Below are positions 43,230 through 52,740 of a stretch of DNA of 64,000 bases, piece by piece (the stretch's first letter is position 1; each line of letters starts with the position of its first letter). Source of the stretch: CALCKU01 sp964571595 (GTDB taxonomy: Bacteria > Pseudomonadota > Alphaproteobacteria > Caulobacterales > Maricaulaceae); assembly GCA_964571595.1 (NCBI GenBank), contig CAZNCJ010000001.1, positions 1-64,000 of the forward strand. The letters run 5' to 3'. A program made the position numbers and the translations under genes. The notes under the pieces are model-generated. The model was not told the DNA's origin, did not search any database, and saw only the letters and a list, made by a program, of their open reading frames with translations.

Positions 43230-44222
43230 GTGTCCGGATTAGGAAAAATACTCCTTTGCATATTCATTGCCGGTTTTTGTATTGCGTGTACAACGACAGC
43301 GTCGAAAACATCCGCTTTTGATTTATCAGAAATTTTGCAAGCCCCGGATGTTGTTACTCTGCCTTACGAGGTAACAGAAGCCGGTCTGTTTCAAGTGGAG
43401 GTGGGAATAGGCGAAAAGCTAGTCAGTAAAATGATCTTGGATACAGGCGCTACGCGCTCAGCGATATATAAACATTTACAAAACCAGTTGGATATAGGGC
43501 TTTCGGGAGAGACTATCCGTATTCACGGAATGGTCGAAAGCGGTCTAAGGCCGGAATTGATTTTACCCTATATTAAAATAGGAGGACGCAAATTGGAGGG
43601 CTTATCCGTGGCTGTCCTCGAAGACTTACCCAAAGATAGTCACAATGCTCGCCCGCAAGGCGGTATAATCGGTCTGGATATTTTAGCTGATTATTATGTC
43701 TATTTTGACAATCAGTCAGGACTACTCTCTTTGATACCACGTCACTATACGCATATAAATTTGCCTCCTGAATGGTTGCGGGTGCATCTAAAGAATAATC
43801 CCTTTGGGTTAGATATGCAGACATTGAAATATATGGATATAAGGGTCACAGGAAAAATTGTCCCGGCTTTGTTTGATACGGGCAGTGAAATTAATGCCAT
43901 AAACTGGTCAGCGATAAACCATCCCCAGATTAAACTTGAGCAACGTCGATTGCGAAAAAACTGGAGATTGCGAGGCGCCGTTGGCGAATTTGATCCCAAA
44001 GTGAAAATACGACTTGTAAAATTTCGAAGTGGACAAAAGTTCTGGGATTTACGTGAATTTATAGTGCTAAACTTTCAAAGTCTGGATGTTTTGGGTGTAA
44101 ATGATCAAGCCTTTATGATTGCAGGTGCAAATATGTTCTCCGATACAAGTTTCTGGCTTGATTTAAAGGGTGATGAGATTCTTTTTGATCCAACCGAAGG
44201 CCGTGAAAAGAAGGCGCCTTAG
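43230..44222 (+). CDS. Lipoprotein with duplicated retropepsin-like aspartyl protease motifs
   Basis: 330 residues. GTG start; lipoprotein signal ILLCIFIAGFCIAC with Cys20. Two aspartyl-protease motifs are present: ILDTGATRSAI (Asp71) with GIIGLDILADY after the first half, and LFDTGSEINAI (Asp216) in the second half, giving a two-lobed, pepsin-like arrangement in one chain. Probably a periplasmic peptidase tethered to the membrane. Starts with no strong ribosome site (ATG frames nearby end at once). Convergent with alr, 12 bp apart. Confidence 0.72.
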   Translation: MSGLGKILLCIFIAGFCIACTTTASKTSAFDLSEILQAPDVVTLPYEVTEAGLFQVEVGIGEKLVSKMILDTGATRSAIYKHLQNQLDIGLSGETIRIHGMVESGLRPELILPYIKIGGRKLEGLSVAVLEDLPKDSHNARPQGGIIGLDILADYYVYFDNQSGLLSLIPRHYTHINLPPEWLRVHLKNNPFGLDMQTLKYMDIRVTGKIVPALFDTGSEINAINWSAINHPQIKLEQRRLRKNWRLRGAVGEFDPKVKIRLVKFRSGQKFWDLREFIVLNFQSLDVLGVNDQAFMIAGANMFSDTSFWLDLKGDEILFDPTEGREKKAP

Positions 44223-44234
44223 CGGGGCGTTCTC

Positions 44235-45356
44235 TCAGTCCACTACATATTCACGGCGACATCTCTGACCGAGCCGCACAAGAAGCTCATAATTTAAAGT
44301 CCCGCTTTCATCGGCATCGCGTTCAAGATTTTCCCCGCGAAAAATAACTTGATCGCCAGTAGAAACAGGGTTTTTGAGTTTGGAACTATCCAATATAGTC
44401 AAGTCCATACTCACCCGGCCTATGATTGGAATATCAGCGTCGTGTAAGCGGCCATATCCCATAGCTTTACCATCTTGGCTGCTTGAAGCCACAGGGATAC
44501 CATCCGCATAACCCGCCCCGACGACCACGACTTTCATATCCTTTTCGGCCTTAAAGCTGGCATTATAACCGACCGTTTCACCCTTTTTGATGTCGCGTAT
44601 TTGCAGGACAGGTGCCAGCAGGCTTAGGACTGGCTTTGTGTTTTCTTGTTCTGGTTTCAGAGTGGCTTTTCCGCCGTAAAGCGCTATGCCCGGACGCACC
44701 ATATTAAAGTGATAGGATTTACCCAGAAATATTCCGGCTGAATTGGCAAGGCAGAGAGGCTTTAATGGAAACCGTGTTGAGGCGCGGCGAAATTTGGCCA
44801 GCTGGGCAGCGTTCATTTCGTGCGCGGCGTCAGGCGCGCAAGCAAGGTGACTCATGATAAGATCGGTTTTCAAGCTCTCAAACAGAGTTTTGTTTTTCGA
44901 GAGCTGTGCTGTCTCTGTTTCTGATAGTCCCAGACGGTTCATGCCCGTATCTATATGGATGGCCGAAAAGGGCGGGGAGCCGACAGGCGCCGCAGCTTCG
45001 CCCCAGAGGCGGGCTTGCTCGAGCGTATTAATGACAGGTTTGAGATCAGCGCCGAAAAACAGGCGCAAATCCTTAGAGCCGGGGCCGTTAAGCACGTAAA
45101 TACTGGGCGTGTCACCAACGGCTTCACGCAGTAGCTTGCCTTCACCCGCCGTAGCAACGAAGAACACGCGACATCCCGCCCCGTATAGGGCGCGCGAGAC
45201 GGGCTTTATGCCAAGCCCGTAAGCATCGGCTTTCACGCTGGCCCCAATAGTGGCCTTTCCTACGCGCTTTTTTAAGATGTCATAATTTCCGCGTAGGGCG
45301 GTCAGATCAATGCGCAAGGTCGGGCGCGTGCTATATTTTGAAAAATTTGCAGCCAT
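44235..45356 (-). CDS. alr: Alanine racemase
   Basis: 373 residues. PLP enzyme that makes D-alanine for peptidoglycan. Lys42 in ASVKADAYGLG binds PLP; HIDTGMNRLG and the GRVSMDLTILD segment hold the second-site residues; Tyr of GYNASFKAEKD is the other base candidate. Located 26 bp after dnaB, as is common in alphaproteobacteria. Confidence 0.95.
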   Translation of the reverse strand: MAANFSKYSTRPTLRIDLTALRGNYDILKKRVGKATIGASVKADAYGLGIKPVSRALYGAGCRVFFVATAGEGKLLREAVGDTPSIYVLNGPGSKDLRLFFGADLKPVINTLEQARLWGEAAAPVGSPPFSAIHIDTGMNRLGLSETETAQLSKNKTLFESLKTDLIMSHLACAPDAAHEMNAAQLAKFRRASTRFPLKPLCLANSAGIFLGKSYHFNMVRPGIALYGGKATLKPEQENTKPVLSLLAPVLQIRDIKKGETVGYNASFKAEKDMKVVVVGAGYADGIPVASSSQDGKAMGYGRLHDADIPIIGRVSMDLTILDSSKLKNPVSTGDQVIFRGENLERDADESGTLNYELLVRLGQRCRREYVVD

Positions 45357-45382
45357 GTTGATTTAGTTATAGCAGACGGACC

Positions 45383-46873
45383 TTAATGATCCACATGATT
45401 ATAACGGTCATCTTCCATGAGATTTCCGAACTTAGTAAGCTCGGCAGTAAAGGCTAATTTAATCGTGCCGATGGGGCCGTGTCTTTGCTTGCCAACAATA
45501 ACTTCGGCTTTACCGTGCAGCTTTTCCATGTCCTCTTGCCAAGCAAGATGTTCTTCTGTGCCTTCAGTGGGCTCCGTTCTGGATTTGTAATATTCCTCGC
45601 GGAAGACAAACATAACCACGTCTGCGTCTTGCTCGATCGAGCCTGATTCGCGCAGGTCAGAGAGTTGCGGGCGTTTGTCATCGCGTTGTTCAACTTGCCG
45701 GGATAATTGTGCAAGGGCGAGAACTGGAATATCGAGTTCTTTGGCCAGTGCTTTTAAACCCTGCGTAATGGCGCTGACCTCTTGTACCCGACCGTCAGAG
45801 GCTTTCACCGCACTTCCGCCAGTGAGGAGCTGGAGGTAATCGACTACGATCATATCCAGACCCATCATGCGTTTCAGGCGGCGCGCGCGTGCAGACAAAG
45901 CTCCAATGCTTATTCCGCCCGTATCGTCAATATAAAGCGGTATACGGCTAATTTCGTCAGAGCTATCGCGAATATGCTCATATTGCTCGGCGTTAATTTC
46001 ACCGCGCCGGATTTTGTTAGATGGCACACGGGCCTGCTCGGCCAAGAGCCGGGTGGCAAGCTGTTCTGATGACATTTCCAAACTAAAGAAACCGACAACG
46101 CCGCCATTTACGGTTTTCATATTACCGTTACTGTCTTTTTCCTGTTTGAAATTCTTGGCCACATGAAAGGCAATATTAGTCGCAAGCGCGGTCTTACCCA
46201 TAGAAGGGCGACCCGCTAAAATAATCAGATCCGATCTGTGGAAACCACCGAGCAAGCGGTCCATATCCAATAGCCCCGTTGACATGCCTGACAAGCCGCC
46301 ATCTCGGGAATAGGCGGCAGATGCCATATTAATGGACTTGATAAGGGCTGTCTCAAAGCTTTCAAACCCGCCTTGCGTACCGCCAATTTCTGCCAAGTTA
46401 AAGAGCAGGCTTTCGGCTTCACTTATTTGGGCCTGCGCATCCTGATCACTATCGGGGTCATTGGCACGCTTTTCAATGTCTTGGCCCAAACGGATAAGAT
46501 CGCGCCGCAAGGCTAGATCAAAAATCATTTTGGCATATTCAGGTGCCGCACTGGCATTGGGGGCGTTATCCAGCAGATAGGCGAGATATTCAACGCCGCC
46601 GATATCGACCAATGTCTCATCTTGCGAGAAGCGGTTTTTCAAAACAATCGCATCAGCGAGCTTTCCGTGCTCTATCAGTGACGAGATGCTTTCAAATATG
46701 CGAATGTGTATGGGGTCGTAAAAATGATTGGCCTTCACTAAACCACTCACACGGTGATAGACCTCATTATCATATAAGAGAGCGCCAATAAGGGCTTGCT
46801 CGGCTTCCACAGAGTGCGGAATCGCGTCTAAAGCGGGCTCAAGGCCTGTATCATTATCCGAAATGAGAACCAT
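45383..46873 (-). CDS. dnaB: Replicative DNA helicase DnaB
   Basis: 496 residues. Hexameric 5'-3' helicase. An N-terminal domain (PHSVEAEQALIGALLYDNE, about 19-37) is followed by the RecA-like motor: Walker A GRPSMGKTALATNIA (about 222-236), FSLEMSSEQLATRLL, MIVVDYLQLLTGG (Walker B), and DLRESGSIEQDADVV. alr follows. A perfect DnaA box lies 64 bp upstream of the start. Confidence 0.97.
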   Translation of the reverse strand: MVLISDNDTGLEPALDAIPHSVEAEQALIGALLYDNEVYHRVSGLVKANHFYDPIHIRIFESISSLIEHGKLADAIVLKNRFSQDETLVDIGGVEYLAYLLDNAPNASAAPEYAKMIFDLALRRDLIRLGQDIEKRANDPDSDQDAQAQISEAESLLFNLAEIGGTQGGFESFETALIKSINMASAAYSRDGGLSGMSTGLLDMDRLLGGFHRSDLIILAGRPSMGKTALATNIAFHVAKNFKQEKDSNGNMKTVNGGVVGFFSLEMSSEQLATRLLAEQARVPSNKIRRGEINAEQYEHIRDSSDEISRIPLYIDDTGGISIGALSARARRLKRMMGLDMIVVDYLQLLTGGSAVKASDGRVQEVSAITQGLKALAKELDIPVLALAQLSRQVEQRDDKRPQLSDLRESGSIEQDADVVMFVFREEYYKSRTEPTEGTEEHLAWQEDMEKLHGKAEVIVGKQRHGPIGTIKLAFTAELTKFGNLMEDDRYNHVDH

Positions 46874-46936
46874 GAAACAGCTCTACACTATTTGTGAAGA
46901 TTTACTATCGTTCAGTTTTATTTTTTTATAAAAATT

Positions 46937-46945
46937 TTATCCACA
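46937..46945. promoter_or_regulatory. DnaA box (TTATCCACA)
   Basis: Perfect 9-mer TTATCCACA in the AT-rich gap between slt and dnaB, followed by GGGGATAA, an imperfect inverted copy (TTATCCCC). Single boxes of this quality also occur by chance about once per 130 kb on either strand, so functional use is not certain. Confidence 0.5.
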
Positions 46946-46977
46946 GTCAGGGGATAAATTGAAATTTCTTAAAATCT

Positions 46978-49089
46978 TTATGGTCGTCCGCGCGTTATAT
47001 CAGAATAAAGCTGGTTTGGGTGCTGGTCGCCGTTCAAGCGGGCTTTGTATACCTGCATATTTTCCATTACACGCTGTACATAATTTCGGGTTTCGGTAAA
47101 AGGTATGCTTTCTATCCAGTCCACCGCACTAATTGCCGAGGTACGCGGGTCTCCATAAGCCTTGACCCATCGTTTGACGCGGTGGGGACCGGCATTATAT
47201 CCTGCCGCTGCCATGATATAAGAGCCCTTAAAGTCTTTTAGGAGGTCTTGTAAGTGCAGGGCACCCAGTCTTGCGCTGTAATCAATATCTGCCGTGAGGC
47301 GGGATTTACTATAGGGTATGCCGTGTCGTCTGGCTGTGGCACGGGCGGTGCTATTTATCATTTGCATCATCCCATAGGCATTGGCTGAGCTAACGGCTCG
47401 ATTGTTAAATTCGCTTTCTTGTCGGGCAATCGCAAAGACAAAGGGTCTGTCATATCTGGCGGGTAGTGAGCTAATTGTTTCAATGACGGGATAGCCTGAT
47501 TGTGTGAGCATAGATTGAAAACGTGACGCCTGTTTTGCTGCGCGCACAGAAGCGCGTATAAAACCGAAATTGCGACCCATTTGAGACAATAATGAAAGCT
47601 GGGGCAGACCTTCAACTTCGTCATCCATATGGAAAGAAAATTGGGTGAAATATTTTTCGTTTTGCGCTTCACCTAACAAATACATGGCTCTGACCCGCGG
47701 GTCGGCCTCAAAGGCGGCAGCTTGGTTTATATTCGTAACTTCAGGGATAAGGCTGATTGTTGAGAATTGCTGATCGAGTTCATTGGCGGCCAATTGCCCG
47801 TAAAAGGTATTTTGGTATTGCGCCGCATTGGAATAATAAGTTCGTTCATTCCCGTCACCAATTCTTTCTGAAGCCTTGGCTTTCCAGTAATTGGCCCGCG
47901 CGAGAGAAACAGGGAATGTCACGCCGTTACTAAGCGTATCGAAATGTTCAAAAGCTCTTTGGGCTTGTCCTAATTTTGTAAGGGATAACCAACCCGCCAG
48001 AAATTCGGATTCGGCAAATTCAGCACCGCTTGTTAAGCCATGATTTAAAGTCAACTTATAGGCATCGGCGAAATTTTTTTCACCAATGAGCCAATAGGTC
48101 ATGAGTTTTTTTTCTTTCCAGATTTTCTCTCGTCCCTTTTCATTTAAGGACGGCGTATCCATAGAAAGATAGACGGGCAGGGCATATTCCTTGGATTTTT
48201 TGCGCCGTCTCCAATTGGCTCTGGCAAAAAGCAGACCGGGATCGCGGCGTAAGGAACGCGGAACCGCATTAACGGCTGAATCCATACCGCGTCGATTTGC
48301 AATGACCCGAACACGGGCTGTGGCTAAGGCTCGTTGGGGGGGTGACATAAGACTTAATAGCCCGTCTACTTTAGAAAAATGACGTGAACCAAGCCATATC
48401 AGATAATCAGCACGTGCATCATGGTCATCTTTGCTCAGATAGGATTTAAACTCTTTGAAAACTTGTTTTTGTCGATCGCGAGTCAGGCGCGAAGAGCGCC
48501 AAGCCGATTTGACCCATTTCACACCATTTTGACGATCACCTAATTTAAAATAGGCTCTAGCAAGAGCAATGCGCCCTTCACCGGAAACCGGTTCCAGCCC
48601 ATTAAACCATCCTATTGTTTCACTGGGCGATCTTGGCCTGTCAAAAAGACGCGCTTCAGCTTTGGATCTTATAGATGTCATACGCGGCCAATCGCCGAGA
48701 TTGTGCATGACATAGCGGACTTCCTCAAACCGGGCATTATTATCCCTTTGGGCGCGTATCCATATAAGTATATCTTTTGCTGTCTGATCAGAGAGCTTTT
48801 TGTGATTAGCCGCCACGGTTTGCCATTTTCGGGCTTTGGCGGCTTTTAAGCCGGATTTAAACAAGCGGGCATCCGTATCACTTAGGTGGTTTGAATAGTT
48901 CGGAGCCGGTGGCTTAAGGCGCGGCGTTGGGGTGAGGGCGTTTGCGCTGGAAAAACTTGCTAAAAAGACTGAAAACACGATCAGAATAGATTTTGCCCAT
49001 ACCCGCTTCTCGCTTTGCCAGAGATGCCGAAATAAGGACGTTTGCCGAGAGTAGGCGGCAATAAATGCTATGAATCGTTTTAATTTCAT
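46978..49089 (-). CDS. slt: Lytic transglycosylase of the Slt family
   Basis: 703 residues. Cleaves peptidoglycan glycan strands with 1,6-anhydro product formation. Signal/anchor near the N-terminus (about residues 34-50), a long helical superhelix domain, then the lysozyme-like SLT domain with the catalytic Glu in AIARQESEFNNRAVSS (about residue 558), YGMMQMINSTAR and AAAGYNAGPHRVKRW. The first 33 residues before the hydrophobic stretch are unusually long and the true start could be one of the later codons. Confidence 0.9.
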   Translation of the reverse strand: MKLKRFIAFIAAYSRQTSLFRHLWQSEKRVWAKSILIVFSVFLASFSSANALTPTPRLKPPAPNYSNHLSDTDARLFKSGLKAAKARKWQTVAANHKKLSDQTAKDILIWIRAQRDNNARFEEVRYVMHNLGDWPRMTSIRSKAEARLFDRPRSPSETIGWFNGLEPVSGEGRIALARAYFKLGDRQNGVKWVKSAWRSSRLTRDRQKQVFKEFKSYLSKDDHDARADYLIWLGSRHFSKVDGLLSLMSPPQRALATARVRVIANRRGMDSAVNAVPRSLRRDPGLLFARANWRRRKKSKEYALPVYLSMDTPSLNEKGREKIWKEKKLMTYWLIGEKNFADAYKLTLNHGLTSGAEFAESEFLAGWLSLTKLGQAQRAFEHFDTLSNGVTFPVSLARANYWKAKASERIGDGNERTYYSNAAQYQNTFYGQLAANELDQQFSTISLIPEVTNINQAAAFEADPRVRAMYLLGEAQNEKYFTQFSFHMDDEVEGLPQLSLLSQMGRNFGFIRASVRAAKQASRFQSMLTQSGYPVIETISSLPARYDRPFVFAIARQESEFNNRAVSSANAYGMMQMINSTARATARRHGIPYSKSRLTADIDYSARLGALHLQDLLKDFKGSYIMAAAGYNAGPHRVKRWVKAYGDPRTSAISAVDWIESIPFTETRNYVQRVMENMQVYKARLNGDQHPNQLYSDITRGRP

Positions 49090-49205
49090 GTTTTTACACT
49101 AATAGGTGTCTTGCGCGGGGCAAGAAAAGAAAGTTATAGGCGCGGCACAGAACATAAAAATGAATCGATTTAAATGCATTAAAATGCGGTACAGGATGTT
49201 GGCAC

Positions 49206-50081
49206 ATGATTAAAGGCTCGATTACAGCTCTCGTGACACCGTTTAAGAACGGAAAGGTCGACGAGCAAGGCTTTCAGGATTTTATTGAATGGCAGTTGAA
49301 AAACGGCACGCACGGGCTTGTACCTTGCGGGACAACGGGCGAGTCGCCTACCCTGAGCGATAAAGAGCACAGGCGCGTCATTGAGCTTTGTATTGAAGCC
49401 GCCAATGGGCGCGTGCCTGTTATCGCCGGCGCTGGGTCAAATGAAACTCGTGTCTCTATTGAATATTCACACCACGCCAAAGAGCTGGGCGCGGATGCCG
49501 CCCTTGTCGTGACACCTTATTACAACAAGCCGAGCCAAGAAGGTATTTACCAGCATTTCAAAGCGATTTCAGAGGCCGTTGATATTCCTATCATTGTTTA
49601 TAATGTGCCCTCGCGCAGTATTGTCGATATTGACAATGAGACGATGGGGCGCTTGGCAAAACTGCCAACTGTCATTGGCTGTAAAGATGCTACAGGTGAT
49701 ATTTCCCGCGTGGTGACCATAACGGATTTATGCGGGGAAGATTTTATCCAACTCTCAGGAGATGATCCAACCTCGCTGGGCCATGCTTTGCACGGCGGGC
49801 ACGGTGCCATTTCTGTAGGCTCGAATATCGCCCCGCGTGCCTATGCTGATTTTCATGAGGCCTTACTTGCCAAAGATTTCTTAAAGGCCGCGAAACTGAA
49901 TGCGCAGCTAGACCGCCTCCACAAGGATGTATTCTTGGATCCGAGCCCGGCTCCGACAAAATATGCTTTAAGTGTCATGGGTAAAATGACGGCCGATGTG
50001 AGACTTCCCATAACAGAGTGCCGCCCTGAAACGAAGACAGTTGTCAAAGCCGCTATGACACGCGCCGGAGTTTCGGTCTAA
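49206..50081 (+). CDS. dapA: 4-hydroxy-tetrahydrodipicolinate synthase
   Basis: 291 residues. Condenses pyruvate and aspartate semialdehyde in lysine and diaminopimelate synthesis. GTTGESPTLSDKEH, VVTPYYNKPSQEG, the Tyr of IVYNVPSRS, and the Schiff-base Lys160 in VIGCKDATGD are all present. It precedes smpB by 4 bp and is divergent from slt. Confidence 0.97.
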   Translation: MIKGSITALVTPFKNGKVDEQGFQDFIEWQLKNGTHGLVPCGTTGESPTLSDKEHRRVIELCIEAANGRVPVIAGAGSNETRVSIEYSHHAKELGADAALVVTPYYNKPSQEGIYQHFKAISEAVDIPIIVYNVPSRSIVDIDNETMGRLAKLPTVIGCKDATGDISRVVTITDLCGEDFIQLSGDDPTSLGHALHGGHGAISVGSNIAPRAYADFHEALLAKDFLKAAKLNAQLDRLHKDVFLDPSPAPTKYALSVMGKMTADVRLPITECRPETKTVVKAAMTRAGVSV

Positions 50082-50085
50082 GGTC

Positions 50086-50562
50086 GTGGCCAAGCCCAAA
50101 CAATCCCCGACAGGTAAAACAATCGCCGAGAACAGGCGAGCCCGTTTTGACTATGCTATAGAAGATACATTCGAAGTCGGTATCATGCTTGTTGGCACCG
50201 AGGTAAAAGCCTTGCGGGAAGGGCGCGCCAATATCGCTGAAAGCTACGCGGCTATAGAAGGCGACGAACTTTTTTTGATAAATGCCAATATTCCAATTTA
50301 TGCACCCGCCAGCCAATTTAATCATTTACCGACCCGTTCGCGCAAACTTTTACTAAAGCGCCGAGAGATAAATAGACTCATCGGAGAAACACAGCGCAAG
50401 GGGCGCACTATTGTGCCTATGAAAATGTATTTCAACCAGAAGGGTCTTGTGAAACTTCTGCTCGGTGTCGGAGTGGGTAAAAGAGCAATTGATAAGCGCG
50501 AGACGCAAAAGAAACGGGATTGGCAAAAACAAAAAGCGCGATTAATGCGTGAAAAAGGATAG
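50086..50562 (+). CDS. smpB: SsrA-binding protein SmpB
   Basis: 158 residues. Binds tmRNA and delivers it to stalled ribosomes. AENRRARFDYAIEDTFEVGI, GTEVKALREGRANI, RKLLLKRREINRL and KALVKLLLGVGVGK-like GLVKLLLGVGVGKRAIDKRE, then a basic C-terminal tail (KKRDWQKQKARLMREKG). GTG start 4 bp after dapA. The ssrA RNA gene itself is not in the window. Confidence 0.96.
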   Translation: MAKPKQSPTGKTIAENRRARFDYAIEDTFEVGIMLVGTEVKALREGRANIAESYAAIEGDELFLINANIPIYAPASQFNHLPTRSRKLLLKRREINRLIGETQRKGRTIVPMKMYFNQKGLVKLLLGVGVGKRAIDKRETQKKRDWQKQKARLMREKG

Positions 50563-50671
50563 AAAATCCCACCTAAAAACCACTCAAATTCTGTCACAAT
50601 AAAGTGAGACAGATATGAGGTGCTTTCTCAAAATTGATTACTAGTTTGTGGTCAGATTTACGGAGAAACAC

Positions 50672-51436
50672 ATGTTCAAATCATCATTAAAATTATCAAT
50701 CGCTTTTTTGTCTGTGACGGGATTCGCGTCTAATGCATATGCGGGCGATCTGTTTAAACTCGAGCCTGCTGAATCAGGATTTTACGTCTCTGGGTTTGTC
50801 GGCGGCGGCTTTCCAAGCAATGCGAGTTTTGATGGCGTTCAAGACCCTGTCGCTGGTATCCCTGGTGCCGCTGGAGCGCCTGCTGAAATAGATGCCGATT
50901 TTGGAACAGATGTATTTTTTGGAGGGTCTGTCGGGGCGAAACTGCCTTTTAAATATTGGAAGTATTTTCATCCCCGTTTAGAAGCCGAAGTTAGTTTTGT
51001 CGAAAATGACGTTGACGGGGGCAGCTTTAATGGCGGCACCCAGACGTTTCAGGGATCACAGGAAACCTTGTTTGCGACAATAAACAACTATTCCGATATT
51101 ATCTGGTCTGAGAACCAACGCCTCGTGCCTTATTTTGGCGGCGGTATTGGATTTGGTATTGTTGATAATAATATCGAATATTTTCCAGCGACTGCTACTG
51201 CCCCGACATTTGCTGTCACGGGCGAAGATACGGGATTGGCAACATTTTCCGCCCTTGGTCTAACGGCTAAAGTCTCAGATCAAATTGAGCTATATACTGA
51301 AGGTCGTTTTTACCAGATTTTCGGGATTGATGCCGAAAGACGTTTCGTTGCGAATGGAAATGACGCCTTTAGCGCCGCAGTTGATGACCGCCCTGACGGA
51401 TTTACGTTAACAGTGGGTACGCGGGTGCATTTCTAG
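50672..51436 (+). CDS. Outer-membrane beta-barrel protein
   Basis: 254 residues from the ATG at 50672 (MFKSSLKLSIAFLSVTGFAS), with GGAGA upstream. Signal peptide ends at NAYAG. Strand-like alternating segments (FYVSGFVGGGFP, LVPYFGGGIGFGIVD, LFATINNYSD) and the terminal LTVGTRVHF with an aromatic last residue fit an 8-strand OmpA/OmpW-like barrel exported through BAM. Ligand unknown. A start 8 codons upstream would not give a clean signal peptide. Confidence 0.75.
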   Translation: MFKSSLKLSIAFLSVTGFASNAYAGDLFKLEPAESGFYVSGFVGGGFPSNASFDGVQDPVAGIPGAAGAPAEIDADFGTDVFFGGSVGAKLPFKYWKYFHPRLEAEVSFVENDVDGGSFNGGTQTFQGSQETLFATINNYSDIIWSENQRLVPYFGGGIGFGIVDNNIEYFPATATAPTFAVTGEDTGLATFSALGLTAKVSDQIELYTEGRFYQIFGIDAERRFVANGNDAFSAAVDDRPDGFTLTVGTRVHF

Positions 51437-51472
51437 GCGCGCAGTTTTATCACGCACAAATACTTACAATAT

Positions 51473-52138
51473 TCAAGCCTGTTTACGCGATAGATAGGCT
51501 TGAATATCTGCAAATATTTTAAAAAACATTGGCTCGGTTAGCCGTTTCGTATTCGTGTTATAACGCGAACAATGATAGCTTGAATAAAGCCTGAGACCAT
51601 TTGGCAGATCATAAACTTTATGATGGCCGAAACTATAATCTTTTAATTTCAACCCAAGCGCCCGAATAGTATTGTCATGGCTGAGCTTACCCAAGGTCAA
51701 GAGGGTCTTTAATGTCGTCAGGCTTTCGATTTGATCGGTTAAAAATGGACGACAGGCCGCGGCTTCAGCCCCGACAGGTTTGTTTTGCGGCGGCAAGCAC
51801 CTTACCGCATTTGTTATCATTGCGGATTTCAGCTCAAGCCCGTCATCAATAGATTGCCCGTAAGTACCTTCGGAGAACCCGTATTCATCAAGGGCTTTGT
51901 AAAGTAAATCTCCTGCCCAATCCCCGGTAAATGGCCGTCCCGTCCGGTTGGCCCCGTGCATGCCAGGGGCTAGTCCTATGATGAGGAGTTCGGGGGCGCT
52001 ATCCCCGAAACTGGGCACTGGTGCATTAAAATAATCGGGATGTGTCTGGCGTAGCTCAGCGAGAAAATTATGTAATCTTGGGCATAAATTACAATTTCTA
52101 TCCGGTTCTTTAAAGGTGGGCGGGGTTGGTTTGGACAT
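51473..52138 (-). CDS. Uracil-DNA glycosylase, family V (UdgB-like)
   Basis: 221 residues. Removes uracil and other deaminated bases. The family pattern is clear: IIGLAPGMHGANRTGRPFTG followed by DWAGDLLYKAL (motif 1 with GLAPG), NAVRCLPPQNKP (motif 2), and SYHCSRYNTNTKRLT (motif 3). The N-terminal CNLCPRL Cys pair could take part in an iron-sulfur cluster. Its gene ends at 51473 and the NYN gene lies just upstream on the same strand. Confidence 0.85.
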   Translation of the reverse strand: MSKPTPPTFKEPDRNCNLCPRLHNFLAELRQTHPDYFNAPVPSFGDSAPELLIIGLAPGMHGANRTGRPFTGDWAGDLLYKALDEYGFSEGTYGQSIDDGLELKSAMITNAVRCLPPQNKPVGAEAAACRPFLTDQIESLTTLKTLLTLGKLSHDNTIRALGLKLKDYSFGHHKVYDLPNGLRLYSSYHCSRYNTNTKRLTEPMFFKIFADIQAYLSRKQA

Positions 52139-52147
52139 ACCTCCTGC

Positions 52148-52714
52148 CTAATCCGTTTCAGCGTGAAAATCATCATCATCATCATCTTCGTCGCGATTAA
52201 TGAGAGTTTCAAGATCTACAAGGTCTATAAAATGATTGCTTTGCCGTCTTAGCTCATCTGCCAGAACGGGCGGCTTGGCTTTGCGGGTTGAAACAATAGT
52301 GACGCGCACGCCGTGTTTCTGCACGGCTTTGAGTGCAGCTCTGAAATCTCCGTCGCCGGAAAAGAGTAATATGTGATCCACATGCGGGGCGAGTTCCAAC
52401 ATATCAATTGCGATTTCAATATCCATATTGCCTTTTAGTTTACGCACGCCTTCGCGGTCAGTCACATATTTGGCGGGCTTAGTGATGACTTGATAGCCAT
52501 TATAATCCAGCCAATCCAGGAGAGGCTGTAAGGCTGAAAAATCAGCACGTTCAGTGATCGCTGTGTAGTAATTTGCCGTAATTAAGCGGCCTTTGTCGGC
52601 AAACAGCTCCAGCATTTTTTTGAAATCAACGTCAATATTAAGTGTTTTTGCCGTGGAAAAAAGATTGGCACCATCAATAAAAAGCGCGATACGTTCATCA
52701 GGGTAAAAGGTCAT
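52148..52714 (-). CDS. NYN-domain protein (LabA/DUF88 family)
   Basis: 188 residues. PIN-like nuclease fold: IALFIDGANLFSTAK (first Asp), MDIEIAIDMLEL, and LFSGDGDFRAALKAV supply the acidic metal-binding set. The C-terminus is very acidic (NRDEDDDDDDFHAET). Probably an RNA-acting nuclease, not proven. Its start lies 26 bp from that of folK on the other strand, so both promoters must overlap or sit within the opposite gene. Confidence 0.85.
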   Translation of the reverse strand: MTFYPDERIALFIDGANLFSTAKTLNIDVDFKKMLELFADKGRLITANYYTAITERADFSALQPLLDWLDYNGYQVITKPAKYVTDREGVRKLKGNMDIEIAIDMLELAPHVDHILLFSGDGDFRAALKAVQKHGVRVTIVSTRKAKPPVLADELRRQSNHFIDLVDLETLINRDEDDDDDDFHAETD

Positions 52715-52740
52715 GGGATTGAAAAATCTAAAATTTGAAA

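Noticed and set aside
49168..49190. CtrA-like TTAA...TTAA upstream of dapA
   Set aside because: The spacer is 5 bases, not the 7 of the CtrA consensus.
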